The notes below the pieces were generated by a model. It was not told where the DNA came from. It was given only the letters and a program-made list of their open reading frames with translations, and ran no database searches. The translations under genes were made by a program, and so were the position numbers. Shown here in pieces: positions 19,871-29,004 of a stretch of DNA of 64,000 bases (position 1 is the first letter of the stretch; the number at the start of each line of letters is the position of its first letter). The DNA is from Polynucleobacter kasalickyi. GTDB lineage: Bacteria > Pseudomonadota > Gammaproteobacteria > Burkholderiales > Burkholderiaceae. The stretch spans positions 1-64,000 of the forward strand of contig NZ_FWXJ01000001.1 of the NCBI RefSeq assembly GCF_900176405.1, in the 5' to 3' direction.

Positions 19871-20825
19871 GGCTTTTGACGTTAAGGCTAAGTTAAAAAA
19901 AATTACTATCATGACTCCTGCTTTTAATGAGGAAGCGGGAATTCAAGAGTGCTATTTGGCTGTAAAAGAGTTTTTTTGTACAGATTTGCCAAATTATGAC
20001 TATGAACATTTATTTATTGATAATTGCTCTAAAGATAAAACAGTTGATATTCTAAAAAAAATTGCACAAGAAGATAAGCGCGTAAAAATCATCGTTAATT
20101 CAAGAAACTTTGGACCAAATAATTCTCCATATCATGCCATTTTAGAGTCAACTGGTGATGCCGTTATTCCAGTACTTGCCGATCTGCAAACCCCAGTATC
20201 AACAATAAAAAAATTTGTTGAATTGTGGGAGGATGGCTACGACATGGTTTTAGGTTTGCGTGTAAAAATGTCAGAACCGAAGAGGTTGCAGTTTGTTCGA
20301 AATTTATACTATAGTTTGATGAGCAAATTGTCTCCTATTGAGCATTACCATGGGTTTATAGGCTTTGGCCTTTTTGACGCTAAAACCGTGAAGGTGATGC
20401 GCTCCCTAGTGAATCCGAACCCCTATTTTAGAAGAATAGTTTCTGAGATTGGATTTGAAAAGGCATTTGTAGAATATGAACAGCCGCTACGTAAGAATGG
20501 GAAGTCGCGACTTAAACTTTATGATTTAGTTGATTATGCAATTTTAGGCGTAACGAGTTGTAGCACCATACCATTACGGGCAATGACAATCCTGGGAGTA
20601 GCAATATCGTTTATTAGCTTCTTAGCGGCAATCATATATTTGATATTTAAGATACTTTATTGGGATTCATTTGTATTGGGTTCTGCGCCATTAATTATTG
20701 GTATGTTTTTTCTGGCATCGGTACAAATATTTTGTCTTGGGCTAATTGGTGAATATGTCGGTTTAATCTTTAATCATGCTCGCAATCGCCCCCTTGTTAT
20801 TGAAAAAGAGAGAGTGAATTTTTAA
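19860..20825 (+). CDS. gtrB: GtrB-like family 2 glycosyltransferase (undecaprenyl-phosphate sugar synthase type)
   Basis: A 321-residue GT2 enzyme of the DPM1/GtrB type. The N-terminal catalytic domain begins IMTPAFNEEAG, has FIDNCSKDKT, and ends in two membrane helices (about residues 240-265 and 275-300). Such enzymes load a sugar onto undecaprenyl phosphate on the inner face of the membrane. The next genes are a GT-C-like membrane protein and a GtrA flippase, so together they look like a three-gene GtrABC system that adds a side-branch sugar in the periplasm. Confidence 0.87.
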   Translation: MQSEAFDVKAKLKKITIMTPAFNEEAGIQECYLAVKEFFCTDLPNYDYEHLFIDNCSKDKTVDILKKIAQEDKRVKIIVNSRNFGPNNSPYHAILESTGDAVIPVLADLQTPVSTIKKFVELWEDGYDMVLGLRVKMSEPKRLQFVRNLYYSLMSKLSPIEHYHGFIGFGLFDAKTVKVMRSLVNPNPYFRRIVSEIGFEKAFVEYEQPLRKNGKSRLKLYDLVDYAILGVTSCSTIPLRAMTILGVAISFISFLAAIIYLIFKILYWDSFVLGSAPLIIGMFFLASVQIFCLGLIGEYVGLIFNHARNRPLVIEKERVNF

Positions 20826-23129
20826 GTGAAGATTGTTGATTATGCAAATCTTTCTAAAGCAATTATTATTGAGAAATATTTAGGATACTTTTTTCCAATA
20901 GTAGCGTTTTCTTTCGCTTTCTATATGCAGTATTCTGTTGCATTTTTCGGGTTAGATCTTCACCATGATTTACTCATGTTTGATGCAGCTAGAAATCTTT
21001 ATTCTGGCCAGACTCCCTACAAAGACTTCTTCTACCAGTACAACTTGGGTACGGTATTACTTCATAGTGCGACATTAGGAATTTTAGGATTAAAAATAGT
21101 CGCATTAAAACAAGTTACAGTTTTATTTTTTGCATTCATTGCTCTTTTAATTTATTTATCTTGTGCTCTTGAGGGCTACAGGCGATCAGGACTTTTACTG
21201 AGTATTCTTTGGACATTGCTGAGTCCATTTTATATGCCGGTGATGAATGGTTACCATCCTTGGTCAACAGTTTATATGATGTTTTCTTGTATGGCAGGTC
21301 TATTTTGCCTTCAGTTAGCTATCCGAAAAAAACCAATAGTTTTTAGTTTGCTCGCTGGTATATTTTTTTCCTTAGGGTTTTGGTTTAAACAAGTAGCAGC
21401 TTTTCAGGTAATAGCTGTTTTAATCTGGATAGGGCTGAACGTCGGATTTTCTTTCTCGAGTAAATTTGATCGAGTTAAATATATTAGAATTTTTTCTGGA
21501 TATGCTACTGGTGGATTACTCGCGACCATTCCATTTCTTGGCTATTTATACTTCGAATCAGCAATTATTGATTGGTGGAAGGATGTTTTTTTATTTAACA
21601 AATACTTTGCAGCAGAAAGTCAAAATGCTTCTGGCTTGAAGCACTATTTCAAAATACTTTTCCCGATCTCGAGAGGTTTAGGACACCATTCTAATTTTTG
21701 GGCTCTTAGCCCGTTCATATTAATCGTAGTTACTTTTCAAGTTTTTATATTCCAGGCAAATTTTTTTGGATTAAAAAAATTAAATAAAGAAGTTTTAGGC
21801 TTAATTGTATTGGCTGCATTTTCCGGTTGGTTTGGTTGTTTTCCACTTCCACATCCATTTCATACGCAATTATTTATGGCACCAACCTTTATTGTGATTG
21901 GCTTATTGCTAGGAAAACATCCTTTAAGTTTTAAGGGGATTAAAAAATATCTAGTTGTTTTTTTGCCTGTTTATATATTTTTAATATCTGCAATTCATGA
22001 AAATTACTTCCAGGTTCAAGGATGGAGTAATAAACAACATGCATACAATAAGGATTCAATAAAAGTAAATTTGAATTCAAGCTTTGACGGACTAAGAATT
22101 GATAGCTCGACTGAAAATCTTTTGACTCAATTTTATAAAAATCTTTTGGAGCTAAAACCTTCTAATAAAAGTGGTGAGTTCATACCGCTTTCAGTTGACC
22201 CATTAAGAGGTTTACTTCCTGGAAAAGTCGAAAGTCCCAGTGAGTTTAAGATGGGGGTCGACTGGACATGGCCGAATGAACTAGTTGAACCTGGATTTTC
22301 TGATTTAATAAACAGTCGCATCTTATTGCGAAAGCAACCTATATATGCTGATTCATTGATTTACATAGCAGGTTATAAGCCCACTGCATTGTTAGAGATG
22401 AAATCGCCAATATCAAATACACATATGCTCTATCAGCCAGACTTGAAAACTTCAAAACTTGGAGTTGAGCATAGGAAAAAAAGTGAAATTCTGTACACAA
22501 CGGATAAAGACTTTGATATAAAAACAAGAAGTATTTATTTTGACTGGGATGAAGGAATTAAATCATTCAATTTAATTCCTTTTAATGTCCTAACTGAATC
22601 TGAAATACATGAAATTAAAAATATTCATGTCAGCATTCTGCATGAAGAAGATTTTCCACAGCATTTATCTAAATTACAGATGGGATACTTAAATAAAGCA
22701 GGAAAATCCTACAGTGAAAATCTTCCTGGGCTTTATAAATTAGATAATCAAGAAGGCGGTATTCTCCACGAAAATATTAGTATTGAAGATCAACAAAAAT
22801 TAGCTTTATTCATGCTCTCAACTGGAAAACTCTTTGCTAATCAAAATCGTCCAGTATATTCATCAACATTAGCCTCGAATGATTTGAATCAGCCAATGTT
22901 AGTTGGTCTCCCCTTGAAAGAAAGAACCGGCCTCCAAATGCTATGGAGTAAAGACAATGGAAGCACTACGAATCGTAATGATGGGGAGCTTTTTAAAGCT
23001 AGAAGTCGTAGTATATATCTAGCCATAAAACCTATAATCAAGAAAGATAAATGCAAATTTATATTAATACAGATAGAGATGAGTTTAGGTCACACCAAGA
23101 ATTATTATTATATTTTTGAAAATGATTAA
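20826..23129 (+). CDS. large polytopic membrane protein, probable GT-C glycosyltransferase
   Basis: A 767-residue protein starting at GTG 20826 directly after the gtrB-like stop. The first ~430 residues hold about nine to ten membrane helices. The first loop contains DLHHDLLMFDAARNLYSG and PYKDFF, the acidic first-loop layout of GT-C enzymes (ArnT/PMT style). The last ~330 residues are soluble and not recognisable. It sits between GtrB-like and GtrA genes, where GtrC-type enzymes lie, so it probably transfers the lipid-linked sugar to the growing O-antigen in the periplasm. It has no close named family that I recognise. Confidence 0.75.
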   Translation: MKIVDYANLSKAIIIEKYLGYFFPIVAFSFAFYMQYSVAFFGLDLHHDLLMFDAARNLYSGQTPYKDFFYQYNLGTVLLHSATLGILGLKIVALKQVTVLFFAFIALLIYLSCALEGYRRSGLLLSILWTLLSPFYMPVMNGYHPWSTVYMMFSCMAGLFCLQLAIRKKPIVFSLLAGIFFSLGFWFKQVAAFQVIAVLIWIGLNVGFSFSSKFDRVKYIRIFSGYATGGLLATIPFLGYLYFESAIIDWWKDVFLFNKYFAAESQNASGLKHYFKILFPISRGLGHHSNFWALSPFILIVVTFQVFIFQANFFGLKKLNKEVLGLIVLAAFSGWFGCFPLPHPFHTQLFMAPTFIVIGLLLGKHPLSFKGIKKYLVVFLPVYIFLISAIHENYFQVQGWSNKQHAYNKDSIKVNLNSSFDGLRIDSSTENLLTQFYKNLLELKPSNKSGEFIPLSVDPLRGLLPGKVESPSEFKMGVDWTWPNELVEPGFSDLINSRILLRKQPIYADSLIYIAGYKPTALLEMKSPISNTHMLYQPDLKTSKLGVEHRKKSEILYTTDKDFDIKTRSIYFDWDEGIKSFNLIPFNVLTESEIHEIKNIHVSILHEEDFPQHLSKLQMGYLNKAGKSYSENLPGLYKLDNQEGGILHENISIEDQQKLALFMLSTGKLFANQNRPVYSSTLASNDLNQPMLVGLPLKERTGLQMLWSKDNGSTTNRNDGELFKARSRSIYLAIKPIIKKDKCKFILIQIEMSLGHTKNYYYIFEND

Positions 23130-23535
23130 TACTAAACTGAGAGTGATATTTCAAAAGACTTTATCTAGTGAAAAAGCTAGATACTTAATTGTTGGCGGTT
23201 GGAATACTTTATTTGGGTATTTTGCAGGGTTACTTATTTATGGTTGGTTAGGCGTGATTTTTAATGTAATTATTATCGGCTTCATAGCCAATGTATTAGC
23301 TATTTCTATGGCTTATGTAACCAATAAAATTTTTGTTTTCAAAACAAAAGGCAATTGGACAAAAGAATACATTAAAGCATGGATACTTTATGGCTCAACG
23401 ACGATGATTGGCATTATTCTTTTATGGGTTCTTGTTGATATCATGGAGATACGCTTTTGGGTTGCTCAAGGTTTAGTTACTATCATTTTGATTATCACAG
23501 CTTATATAGGAAACCTAAGGTTTACATTTAAATAA
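23116..23535 (+). CDS. gtrA: GtrA family membrane protein
   Basis: A 139-residue protein with four membrane helices and the GtrA signature ARYLIVGGWNTLFGY near the N-terminus and NKIFVFK in the middle. GtrA proteins are thought to flip undecaprenyl-phosphate sugars across the inner membrane. It overlaps the preceding 767-residue gene by 14 bases and completes the GtrB/GT-C/GtrA trio. Confidence 0.9.
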   Translation: MKMINTKLRVIFQKTLSSEKARYLIVGGWNTLFGYFAGLLIYGWLGVIFNVIIIGFIANVLAISMAYVTNKIFVFKTKGNWTKEYIKAWILYGSTTMIGIILLWVLVDIMEIRFWVAQGLVTIILIITAYIGNLRFTFK

Positions 23536-23538
23536 ATT

Positions 23539-24282
23539 ATGTCAAATAAAGCAATCCAAGAAAAATATTTTGATTCATATACTGATGAGGATTATTGGGG
23601 GGAAAATTTAACACCTGTATTCAACAAAAAAATACTAACGAAATACTTAGAAAAAATCGACAAAAATTCTAAAATATTGGATTTTGGCTGTGGGAATGGT
23701 AAATACGGATTTACTGAACACATGATCACATTGGGTTTTAATGTTAGTTTTACTGATATTTCATCTAATTCTGTGACTGCCCTTAAAAAAAGACTGAGCC
23801 GACTAAATTTAAATTTTGATTTGGCAGAGGCTGGTGATATTGGTTTAGTCTGTGAAAAAATCAATAACGAATATTTCGACATTATTTTTTTTGGAGATGT
23901 ATTTCATCACTTAACTTATGACGATACTAAAACAATCTTACTGTGTCTTAAAAAGATTCTAAAAAATAGTGGCGGTAAAAAAGGCAAAATTATTGGTATT
24001 GAGCCTAATGGGAAATGTCCAATATGGAGGCTAATGCCTTTTTATAATAAAGACTTTAAGTGGGAGATTGAAAAAAATATTCAATACTGCACAAGAAATG
24101 ATTTTGAAAAAAAATTTAATGATTCGGGATTTAAATTAATTGAATATAACTATGTAAGATTTTTACCTCTATTTTTAGTAACCAACTTTACGTTCTTGAA
24201 AAAAATTGACGAGGTTCTTACGAAGTTTCCGTTTATAAAAAATTATTCTCAATATACGCTCTTGGTAGCAGAAATTAAATGA
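23539..24282 (+). CDS. class I SAM-dependent methyltransferase
   Basis: A 247-residue methyltransferase with SAM motif I ILDFGCGNGKYGF, an acidic motif II in FTDISSNS, and FFGDVFHHL after that. It starts three bases after gtrA and ends the tightly packed operon. Its substrate is not indicated. A sugar O- or N-methyl group on the polysaccharide is the simplest guess given the neighbours. Confidence 0.82.
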   Translation: MSNKAIQEKYFDSYTDEDYWGENLTPVFNKKILTKYLEKIDKNSKILDFGCGNGKYGFTEHMITLGFNVSFTDISSNSVTALKKRLSRLNLNFDLAEAGDIGLVCEKINNEYFDIIFFGDVFHHLTYDDTKTILLCLKKILKNSGGKKGKIIGIEPNGKCPIWRLMPFYNKDFKWEIEKNIQYCTRNDFEKKFNDSGFKLIEYNYVRFLPLFLVTNFTFLKKIDEVLTKFPFIKNYSQYTLLVAEIK

Positions 24283-24589
24283 AAATATCATAACCGTATC
24301 GACTAATTATTTGAAAACTCATTGCGGTATTTATCTAGCCATTGATAAGAGGAATTTATTGAGTTTTGTAGAGTTTGATTAACTCAGTAAACAGGGTTGA
24401 GTTTGGTCTGATATTGCCAGATCTTTGTCGATAGTTTTGAATTACTCAAAAGACGAGAAGACTCAGAATAATATATATTCACTAAAAGCAAAAGTTAGAA
24501 ACTTGTGGAACTTAATGAATAAAAAATCAACCATTAGATCGAGAAAACAGAACGAAGACCATTAGAGATACAAACTCTATAAGGATTTT
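24283..24589. other. 307-bp gap without a gene
   Basis: AT-rich and full of stops on both strands. On the minus strand a short open stretch near 24300-24385 reads SSYQWLDKYRNEF before a stop and might be the tail of a decayed gene, but it is too short to assign. TATAAGGATTTT just before the ATG at 24590 gives a plausible ribosome binding site for the next gene. Confidence 0.25.
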
Positions 24590-25594
24590 ATGAAAATTAA
24601 TTATATTATTTATTGCCCTGCATACAGCCCTAACTCTGGTGGATATAGTGCACTTCATTACCTCTCTGAGGCTCTTCACAAGTGTGGAGTTAATTCGGTT
24701 TATATAACCACAAATATCACTAATCCTAAGTGGTATGCCCGGCCACTTGAAAATCTTTTAAATTGGAAAAATGATTTAGATACAAGATATTTTTTTTTGA
24801 AAATTATCATTGGAATCCGATTCTTGATTAAGATTCCGACTGTAACTAGAAAAATCAACCGTAAAGTTCGTTATGCTTACCCAAGTTTTGTTTGGCGATA
24901 TTTAGATAAAAATAATACCGTCGTTATTTATGCTGAGAATGAACCCGGTAATCCTCTTGAGGGTAAACATATTGCTAGATGGATAATGATGAATCCAAAA
25001 GAAGAATTAGGTTACGTAAAGTACTCCCTAGATGAGCATCTTTTTTTGTATAACAATTTTTATACTGTAAATGAACTCTTTAAAGGGCAAATTAAAGGCG
25101 TCTTAACTTCCATTGATATGACTACGCATTTGCAGACTTATACCAACCATCATCTAGAGAGAAATGGCGGAGCTTATATTATTAGAAAAGGTATTAATAA
25201 GCCTCATGATAAGCATCCTAGAGATTTTCTTAGGGTTGATGATTTGCTGATCAGGTTATCAGACGAAGAAAAAGCGCAATATTTTAATAGTATCAAGACA
25301 TTCATTTCCTACGATCCATCAACTTTTCTTGCTGTGCAAGCTGCATTATGTGGTTGTGAAGTGATTGTCATTCCTGATGATTCTGGCGAGTTTTCGCAAG
25401 AAAATTTGAAAAAAAATCATCGTCTCCATGGTATTGCATATGGTCATGACGACATAACATGGGCCCATGATACGCTTCATCTTTTAATGGATTCTATGCA
25501 AGATTTAAATACTAAATATTTTGAAACGATAAAGAGTTTTAAAGACTATTGGGAGAGCTATATCTGCCAAGAATCAATCAAGACTATTAACTAA
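24590..25594 (+). CDS. putative glycosyltransferase, GT-B-like
   Basis: A 334-residue soluble protein. The N-terminus IYCPAYSPNSGGY followed by ALHYLSEALHKCG is typical of GT4-like enzymes that act on nucleotide sugars. The C-terminal part SFISYDPSTFLAVQAALCG and CEVIVIPD matches the donor-binding lobe of GT-B folds. No named family is obvious. An ATG start with AAGGA six bases upstream is good. It is separated from the main operon by a 307-bp gap. Confidence 0.7.
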   Translation: MKINYIIYCPAYSPNSGGYSALHYLSEALHKCGVNSVYITTNITNPKWYARPLENLLNWKNDLDTRYFFLKIIIGIRFLIKIPTVTRKINRKVRYAYPSFVWRYLDKNNTVVIYAENEPGNPLEGKHIARWIMMNPKEELGYVKYSLDEHLFLYNNFYTVNELFKGQIKGVLTSIDMTTHLQTYTNHHLERNGGAYIIRKGINKPHDKHPRDFLRVDDLLIRLSDEEKAQYFNSIKTFISYDPSTFLAVQAALCGCEVIVIPDDSGEFSQENLKKNHRLHGIAYGHDDITWAHDTLHLLMDSMQDLNTKYFETIKSFKDYWESYICQESIKTIN

Positions 25595-25772
25595 ACTTGA
25601 GTAAATTGATTTGCAATTCATAAGGTCAGTTATCAAACAGATGGCATTTCAAGTAAAGATTTTTCTATTACAACTTTAATTTTAACAACCTAACATGTTT
25701 GCGCTAAATTTCAAAAAACAAATATATAAACTATTAGTTAAAAAAATATGACTAATCAAGAAGTTTCAAAAC

Positions 25773-25887
25773 AATACCGTTGTCCACTTTAATTACAGGT
25801 CATGGAGTGGTATTTAAAATGATTGATTCGGCAGATGAATTTATTCTTTACGGCGATTACAATACATTCGACGTGACCAGATCATAA
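25773..25887 (+). pseudogene. WbqC-like protein, N-terminal relic
   Basis: This piece lies in the 327-bp gap between two glycosyltransferase genes. One frame (from 25773) reads TVVHFNYRSWSG, then after a shift at about 25812 the next frame reads FKMIDSADEFILYGD and ends at TAA 25885-25887. This matches the N-terminus of WbqC-like proteins (pattern NYxPWxGYF..I.S.DEFI.YDD). A loss of two bases at the tyrosine codon explains the shift. The rest of the gene is gone. Flanks 25595-25772 and 25888-25921 show nothing assignable. Confidence 0.5.
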
Positions 25888-25921
25888 TTGGAACCTTTGA
25901 TAGCTTTTTAGGAAATAATTT

Positions 25922-26752
25922 ATGAACAATATTGTGGATGCTTTCCTATTTTATAACGAGATCGACTTGTTAAAGGCTCGCTTAGAATACCTCGGACCTT
26001 ATGTTAATAAATTTTTAATTGTCGAATCCAACATTGATTTTGCTGGCAAAACTAAACCCCACTTTTTAAAAGAACAATTAACGAATTTACCTTTTTCTGA
26101 AAAAATATCCTATATGCCTTTGGATATTAATCTCCGGAGTATTACATGGAGATATCGCTCATTGCGTTATTACAATAAACGTTCTAGATATTTGTGGAAG
26201 ATTCAAAATGCACAAAGGAATGCCATTGCAGAAATGCTTAGAACTTACAAGAAGGAGTTATCTTCAACCAAATTTGTTCTCTTTGGCGACTTAGATGAAT
26301 TTCCGAATATTCAATTGATAGAGAATTTGATTGCGGGCAAACTTGAATTGACTACAGCACAGACTCTGCGACAAAAGATGTTTTACTATCGAATGGATAT
26401 TGCAGAACAAAAAGAGACTTGGTCTGGTACCCTATGTTGTCCCTTGCAAGAATTTAGTCTACATCAACCGCATGAGTGGCGTTCTTTGAGAGAAAAGTTG
26501 CCATTCATTGAAGGTGGTGGATATCATTTTTCTTACTTCATGAGTCCATCTAAGATTCAAGAAAAAATGAATGCAATTGTAGAAGTTGAAAAACTAAACT
26601 CCTTTAGCGATATGAGCATTGAGAACATCGAAAAAATCATACATAGTCATCAAGATCTTTATGGGCGTGAAATGATATTTGAAAAACAAGCTAATGCTGT
26701 ACCAGATCAATTGAAAATCATATTAGAGAAAAATCTTTGTAATCTCTCGTAA
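25922..26752 (+). CDS. GT17-family glycosyltransferase
   Basis: A 276-residue protein resembling family 17 glycosyltransferases (the beta-1,4-N-acetylglucosaminyltransferase III type). Diagnostic features are DAFLFYNEIDLL at the N-terminus, LIVESNIDFAGKTKP, the RNAI segment, and the acidic DxD-type motif FGDLDEFPN. Bacterial members are found in capsule and O-antigen loci and transfer a hexose or HexNAc. An ATG start with GGAAATAATTT upstream is plausible. Confidence 0.82.
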   Translation: MNNIVDAFLFYNEIDLLKARLEYLGPYVNKFLIVESNIDFAGKTKPHFLKEQLTNLPFSEKISYMPLDINLRSITWRYRSLRYYNKRSRYLWKIQNAQRNAIAEMLRTYKKELSSTKFVLFGDLDEFPNIQLIENLIAGKLELTTAQTLRQKMFYYRMDIAEQKETWSGTLCCPLQEFSLHQPHEWRSLREKLPFIEGGGYHFSYFMSPSKIQEKMNAIVEVEKLNSFSDMSIENIEKIIHSHQDLYGREMIFEKQANAVPDQLKIILEKNLCNLS

Positions 26753-26781
26753 AAATTCTTGAGAAGTTGAAGATTTTTTAA

Positions 26782-26889
26782 CTAATTGCCATTTAATATT
26801 AATTTCAATTCGGCCTTGATTAAAATGGCTCCATCCTCAGTTAAATGATGATCATCGTTGTAATACGAAGTTGACTTGAAAAGGAACTA
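26782..26889 (-). pseudogene. possible SGNH-hydrolase/acyltransferase C-terminal relic
   Basis: A minus-strand frame between the TAG at 26782-26784 and a stop at 26887-26889 reads STSYYNDDHHLTEDGA followed by an amphipathic tail. This resembles the end of the SGNH domain of OafA-type acyltransferases, where YxDDxHLSxxGA holds the catalytic Asp and His. Only about 33 codons remain and nothing upstream continues it. It suggests a former O-acetyltransferase gene. The match is short and could be chance. Confidence 0.4.
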
Positions 26890-26899
26890 TCAAGCACGC

Positions 26900-27703
26900 T
26901 TATTGGAGACCTATTTTTATGATATTCAAGATCCAATAACGCAGATGTTTTTTCCACATCTTTCCTTTCGGAGAGGATTTTTTTAGAAGTTGCCTTGCCA
27001 GAGAGCATCGATCCTCGATGAGTAATTGTTGGATTAAATCATAGGTATCAATTTTCCCTAATAAATCTGAGGGAATCATCTCTATAAACTGTTCAAGCTC
27101 GATATCGTTTAGTACTAAATGAAAATTGAAAAATCCATGAAAGCCAAAGGCATGATAGCCACTTCGTTCAAAGGCAAATTGGCTTGCTAACTCAATAGGA
27201 GCAAAACGAATCGTTGTGTTTTTATCTAAAAAAGATCGATTAAAGATAGAAATACTCTGATCTTCAGGATGAGATTTCTTAAATTGAGGATTTTGTATTA
27301 CTTCAAATAACTTCTTTGAACGTAAAGAGAAGCCTCCATTACCAACTGGTGTTTCTGGGTGGTGAGGCCATGGAGCGCCAATATAGTCATACTCCAGAAA
27401 ACGGCTATCCCATAAATTTGGATCCACAATGAAACTATCCCATTGCATCACCAGCATATGCGTTCCAGAGATATGAGAGCTTAAATTACTTTGGAGGTAT
27501 AAAGAGTACTCCTCAATGGACCGAATTGGAGGGGCCTCGATGATAGCAATTCCTGGAGGACAATGGGTGACTCTTTTGGGGTCAGTTACTAGAATAGCAT
27601 CCTTGAATGTTGCTTGGCTGAGGCATCTTTGCATCGCCCAAATGGACAAATCAGGATATCTGGTGTCCACACAAAAAAGAGTTACTTGCTGAAGGTCAAT
27701 CAT
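26900..27703 (-). CDS. DUF5672 family protein
   Basis: A 267-residue protein encoded opposite to the glycosyltransferases before it. It has the DUF5672 features LFCVDTRYP, MLVMQWDSFIVDP, DYIGAPWPHH and GNGGFSLRSKKL. DUF5672 proteins are GT-A-like and lie in polysaccharide loci, so it is likely a glycosyltransferase, but no activity is established that I know of. It is 15 bases downstream of the 27719-28636 gene on the same strand, so the two form a small operon. Confidence 0.8.
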   Translation of the reverse strand: MIDLQQVTLFCVDTRYPDLSIWAMQRCLSQATFKDAILVTDPKRVTHCPPGIAIIEAPPIRSIEEYSLYLQSNLSSHISGTHMLVMQWDSFIVDPNLWDSRFLEYDYIGAPWPHHPETPVGNGGFSLRSKKLFEVIQNPQFKKSHPEDQSISIFNRSFLDKNTTIRFAPIELASQFAFERSGYHAFGFHGFFNFHLVLNDIELEQFIEMIPSDLLGKIDTYDLIQQLLIEDRCSLARQLLKKSSPKGKMWKKHLRYWILNIIKIGLQ

Positions 27704-27718
27704 GCAAAATAGAGATCA

Positions 27719-28636
27719 TTAAAATGTTTTTAATTTAAATTGAAGATACTTCAATTGTCGTTTTAATGACCTTAATAAGCGTGAGCTTAATTTTTTCTGA
27801 GGTTTTCCAAAGTCTTCCCAAGTCTGCCAATTGGATTGATAGACAATTCCCAAGAAATCTTTTTTCAGAATATCCTCTGAATAACCGAATGACTTATCTT
27901 GCCAATATTGGTGTTCATAGTGATAGTGCTTAAAAAGTTGCTCTCTAGGGTAAATTGGAATGGCTTGATATTTGATGAGAGATTCGCCATACCAAGTGAA
28001 CTCAGAGTCGCACTCTAGAATGATATCTAAGAAATTTTTTTTCTCAGGTATCAAATAGTTTGTTTCAAGTGATTGCCAGACCTTGTTACTCCATAAGAAA
28101 GGAGCGTATCCAAAATCATAAACTACAGGTCCTGATCTACCCAAAGCTTCTTTGATGGGTAAACGATCATTTAAAAATCCTTCTCTAGCTTTCTTAGGAC
28201 CAAAACGTTCAGTAGCTTGTAAGATGTCGCGACCCTCATGGACGATTGAGTAAGGGATATGATCCTGAGCGATAAAGTCTAATGTTGTAAAGTCCTTAAT
28301 GAAGATACAGTCAGAATCCATCACTAAATAGTTATCGGATACGTTTAATCTCCAAAATTCTGATTTAATAATTTGTTGTTGAATCCATCCTCTTTGTTGA
28401 TATAAGAAGGATTGGTTAATCAAAGGATTTTGATTCAGAATCGTTTCTTCGTTCAATAAGGTATATTGGAATGAAGCTAACTCATTTTTAAATAACTCAA
28501 TATCTTTACTAGGTGCAGAAATATATACGGGAATTTTATCTAAGTTGTGTCTTGCAATACTATGCATGAGCCTTTTGACTCTATTTAAATCTTTAGAGAA
28601 GGTGCAGCAGTAAAGAACTATTGGGGTCGTGTGCAT
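27719..28636 (-). CDS. DUF6492 family protein, GT-A-like
   Basis: A 305-residue protein starting ATG at 28636. It begins TPIVLYCCTFSKD and has LVMDSDCIFIKDF, a DxD-type motif expected for sugar-nucleotide and metal binding, followed by RSGPVVYDFGYAPFLW. This matches DUF6492, a GT-A-like family of polysaccharide loci. The exact sugar is unknown. It is the first gene of a two-gene minus-strand unit. Confidence 0.72.
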   Translation of the reverse strand: MHTTPIVLYCCTFSKDLNRVKRLMHSIARHNLDKIPVYISAPSKDIELFKNELASFQYTLLNEETILNQNPLINQSFLYQQRGWIQQQIIKSEFWRLNVSDNYLVMDSDCIFIKDFTTLDFIAQDHIPYSIVHEGRDILQATERFGPKKAREGFLNDRLPIKEALGRSGPVVYDFGYAPFLWSNKVWQSLETNYLIPEKKNFLDIILECDSEFTWYGESLIKYQAIPIYPREQLFKHYHYEHQYWQDKSFGYSEDILKKDFLGIVYQSNWQTWEDFGKPQKKLSSRLLRSLKRQLKYLQFKLKTF

Positions 28637-29004
28637 GTCGATATTATAGAAGATATGGAGGAGATGGGCTATTCATCCCATCAACGTCATTACAATCAAT
28701 TTATTGGAGCTTGAGGTTGATGGAATATTTGAAAATTTTACTCGGCCACTTCTGTGAGTATTTATAGGTTAATTAAATTCATTGGATGCAAGATACTTTA
28801 AAATAAATTGAGATTAGGAGAAAGCCTTCTAAAAAAGGATTATTTGAAGTCGTTCAGGAATGTTGCAGTCCTAGAATGACTTTCGTTTGAAAATCTTTAG
28901 CTATTAGCTTAACTCGTAATCCTGGCTAGCTTTATAGATTGCGCTAAAGCAGATAGACGCAAGGATAAAGAAGCTCATCGCCACATTCTTCGTTAAAATA
29001 AGCT
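28637..29004. other. 368-bp divergent intergenic region
   Basis: It separates the minus-strand DUF pair from the plus-strand GT4 gene and should hold promoters for both. I see no clear gene or structured RNA. Short open frames exist near 28640-28710 but match nothing. A TTAAAATAA run at 28993-29001 lies directly before the ATG at 29005 and may be a -10-like element, though the distance is too short for a normal leader. Confidence 0.3.
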
